This document shows, piece after piece, positions 13,747-14,047 of a stretch of DNA of 14,047 bases. Location: NCBI GenBank assembly GCA_003661125.1, contig QMVO01000013.1, positions 1 to 14,047 of the forward strand, given 5' to 3'. This DNA comes from Methanosarcinales archaeon. Lineage in GTDB: Archaea > Halobacteriota > Syntropharchaeia > Alkanophagales > Methanospirareceae. The notes under the pieces are model-generated. The model was given only the letters and a program-made list of their open reading frames with translations. It was not told where the DNA came from and made no database searches. How positions within the stretch are numbered: position 1 is the first letter of the stretch; each line of letters opens with the position of its first letter. Made by a program: the position numbers and the translations under genes.

Positions 13747-13756
13747 ATCACCACCT
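13747..13756 (-). promoter_or_regulatory. Near-perfect Shine-Dalgarno for the ATT-start gene
   Basis: AGGTGGTGAT on the minus strand, one mismatch from AGGAGGTGAT, with five bases (TTCAA) before ATT. The only other nearby start codons are a GTG inside the motif itself and an ATG 33 bases into the reading frame, so the site points to ATT. Confidence 0.65.
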
Positions 13757-13796
13757 TTCTTACTTTTTGTTTTATTATATTGATGATGCAATACTA

Positions 13797-13807
13797 TTTT
13801 ATAAAAG
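13797..13807. promoter_or_regulatory. TATA-like element between divergent genes
   Basis: TTTTATAAAAG is nearly symmetrical and lies ~32 bases before ATG 13834 on the plus strand, giving a very short leader. On the minus strand it is ~60 bases before the ATT-start gene, leaving a leader of about 30 bases with the strong ribosome binding site. Confidence 0.45.
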
Positions 13808-13833
13808 AATGATAAAGGTGTAAGGAAGGGGAG

Positions 13834-14047
13834 ATGGGAAGGATAGAGCGGGCACCGGATTGGATACTGAAATACAAAGAAAGATTGGATAAAGGAGCGA
13901 TAGCGGTAGAGGATATTCTGGAAGCAGAGAACAAGACGAGGGAGAAGCCGATGAAGATATCTTCGGTGACGAGAGCGATAAATGCGCTGGGTTATCCAAT
14001 TACAGATTTGCGTAGAGGGAAACAGGTTGGGGCTGAGGCGGAAGAAA
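13834..14047 (+). CDS. Unidentified protein, 3' end beyond the window
   Basis: ATG 13834 opens a frame of 71 codons with no stop before the right edge. It is the only in-frame start after a TAA at 13813. The product begins MGRIERAPDWILKYKERLDK and continues with EDILEAENKTREKP, MKISSVTRAINALGYPITD and LRRGKQVGAEAEE. It is charged and mostly helical, without signal peptide or membrane segment. The segment ISSVTRAINALGYPITDLR could be part of a small helix-turn-helix, but I recognise no family. Codon use matches neighbouring genes, and a TATA-like element lies at 13797-13807, so it is likely real. Confidence 0.6.
   Translation, partial: MGRIERAPDWILKYKERLDKGAIAVEDILEAENKTREKPMKISSVTRAINALGYPITDLRRGKQVGAEAEE

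Noticed and set aside
13662..13751. A 29-codon minus-strand frame from GTG with an acidic Lys/Glu-rich product
   Set aside because: Its GTG lies inside the Shine-Dalgarno motif, so it has no site of its own. The low-complexity sequence is the shadow of the Lys-rich codons in the ATT frame.

Overview
The window is archaeal chromosomal DNA. Evidence for this is a hypusine-type initiation factor 5A, an alpha2-type glycyl-tRNA synthetase, the F420-cofactor radical SAM enzyme CofG, TATA-box promoters with several apparently leaderless starts, and GGTGA/GGAGG ribosome binding sites. CofG and a chorismate lyase of the kind used for methanopterin-type cofactors suggest a euryarchaeon with C1 metabolism, such as a methanogen, ANME-1/Methanophagales or Syntrophoarchaeum relative. 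That lineage guess is inference from gene content only.

Layout, left to right. (1) 1-3822, plus strand: the 3' end of a secreted protein made of Ig-like repeats, then a signal-peptide subtilase (S8) that carries the same Ig-like repeats, a calcium-loop motif and a propeptide-like region. (2) 3794-4786, plus: cofG, whose start lies inside the end of the protease gene. (3) 4835-5623, minus: a metallo-beta-lactamase-fold hydrolase. (4) 5726-6314, plus: a MazF/PemK-type toxin-antitoxin pair whose toxin gene carries two compensating one-base frameshifts. (5) 8749-6366, minus: a tight three-gene operon of ADP-ribosylglycohydrolase, an ArsR-type regulator fused to a DUF4430-like (transcobalamin-C-terminal-like) domain, and a PflX-type radical SAM protein. 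(6) 8835-9929: a divergent pair, chorismate lyase-like (minus) and a thioredoxin-fold-like protein (plus). (7) 13741-9953, minus: a translation-themed cluster of a 28-residue very basic protein with a probable ATT start, aIF5A, an EF-Tu-domain-2-like protein, a four-CBS-domain protein, an unknown helical protein and glycyl-tRNA synthetase. (8) 13834 to the end, plus: the first 71 codons of an unidentified gene.

How the genes work together. The surface protein and protease look like an exported pair sharing a binding module. The translation cluster links elongation (aIF5A), a small ribosomal-type protein and tRNA charging, with a possible adenine-nucleotide sensor (CBS). The ADP-ribosylglycohydrolase/ArsR-DUF4430/PflX operon suggests ligand-responsive control, but its substrate cannot be read from sequence.

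The most interesting item is the 28-residue basic protein at 13655-13741. It resembles the COX24/AURKAIP1 (mS38/bS22) small ribosomal-subunit protein motif, has an almost perfect Shine-Dalgarno sequence at ideal spacing, and seems to start at ATT, so standard gene callers would miss it. No tRNA, rRNA, CRISPR array or insertion sequence was seen. No gene-free stretch exceeds 300 bases; the longest non-coding stretch is 13511-13654.
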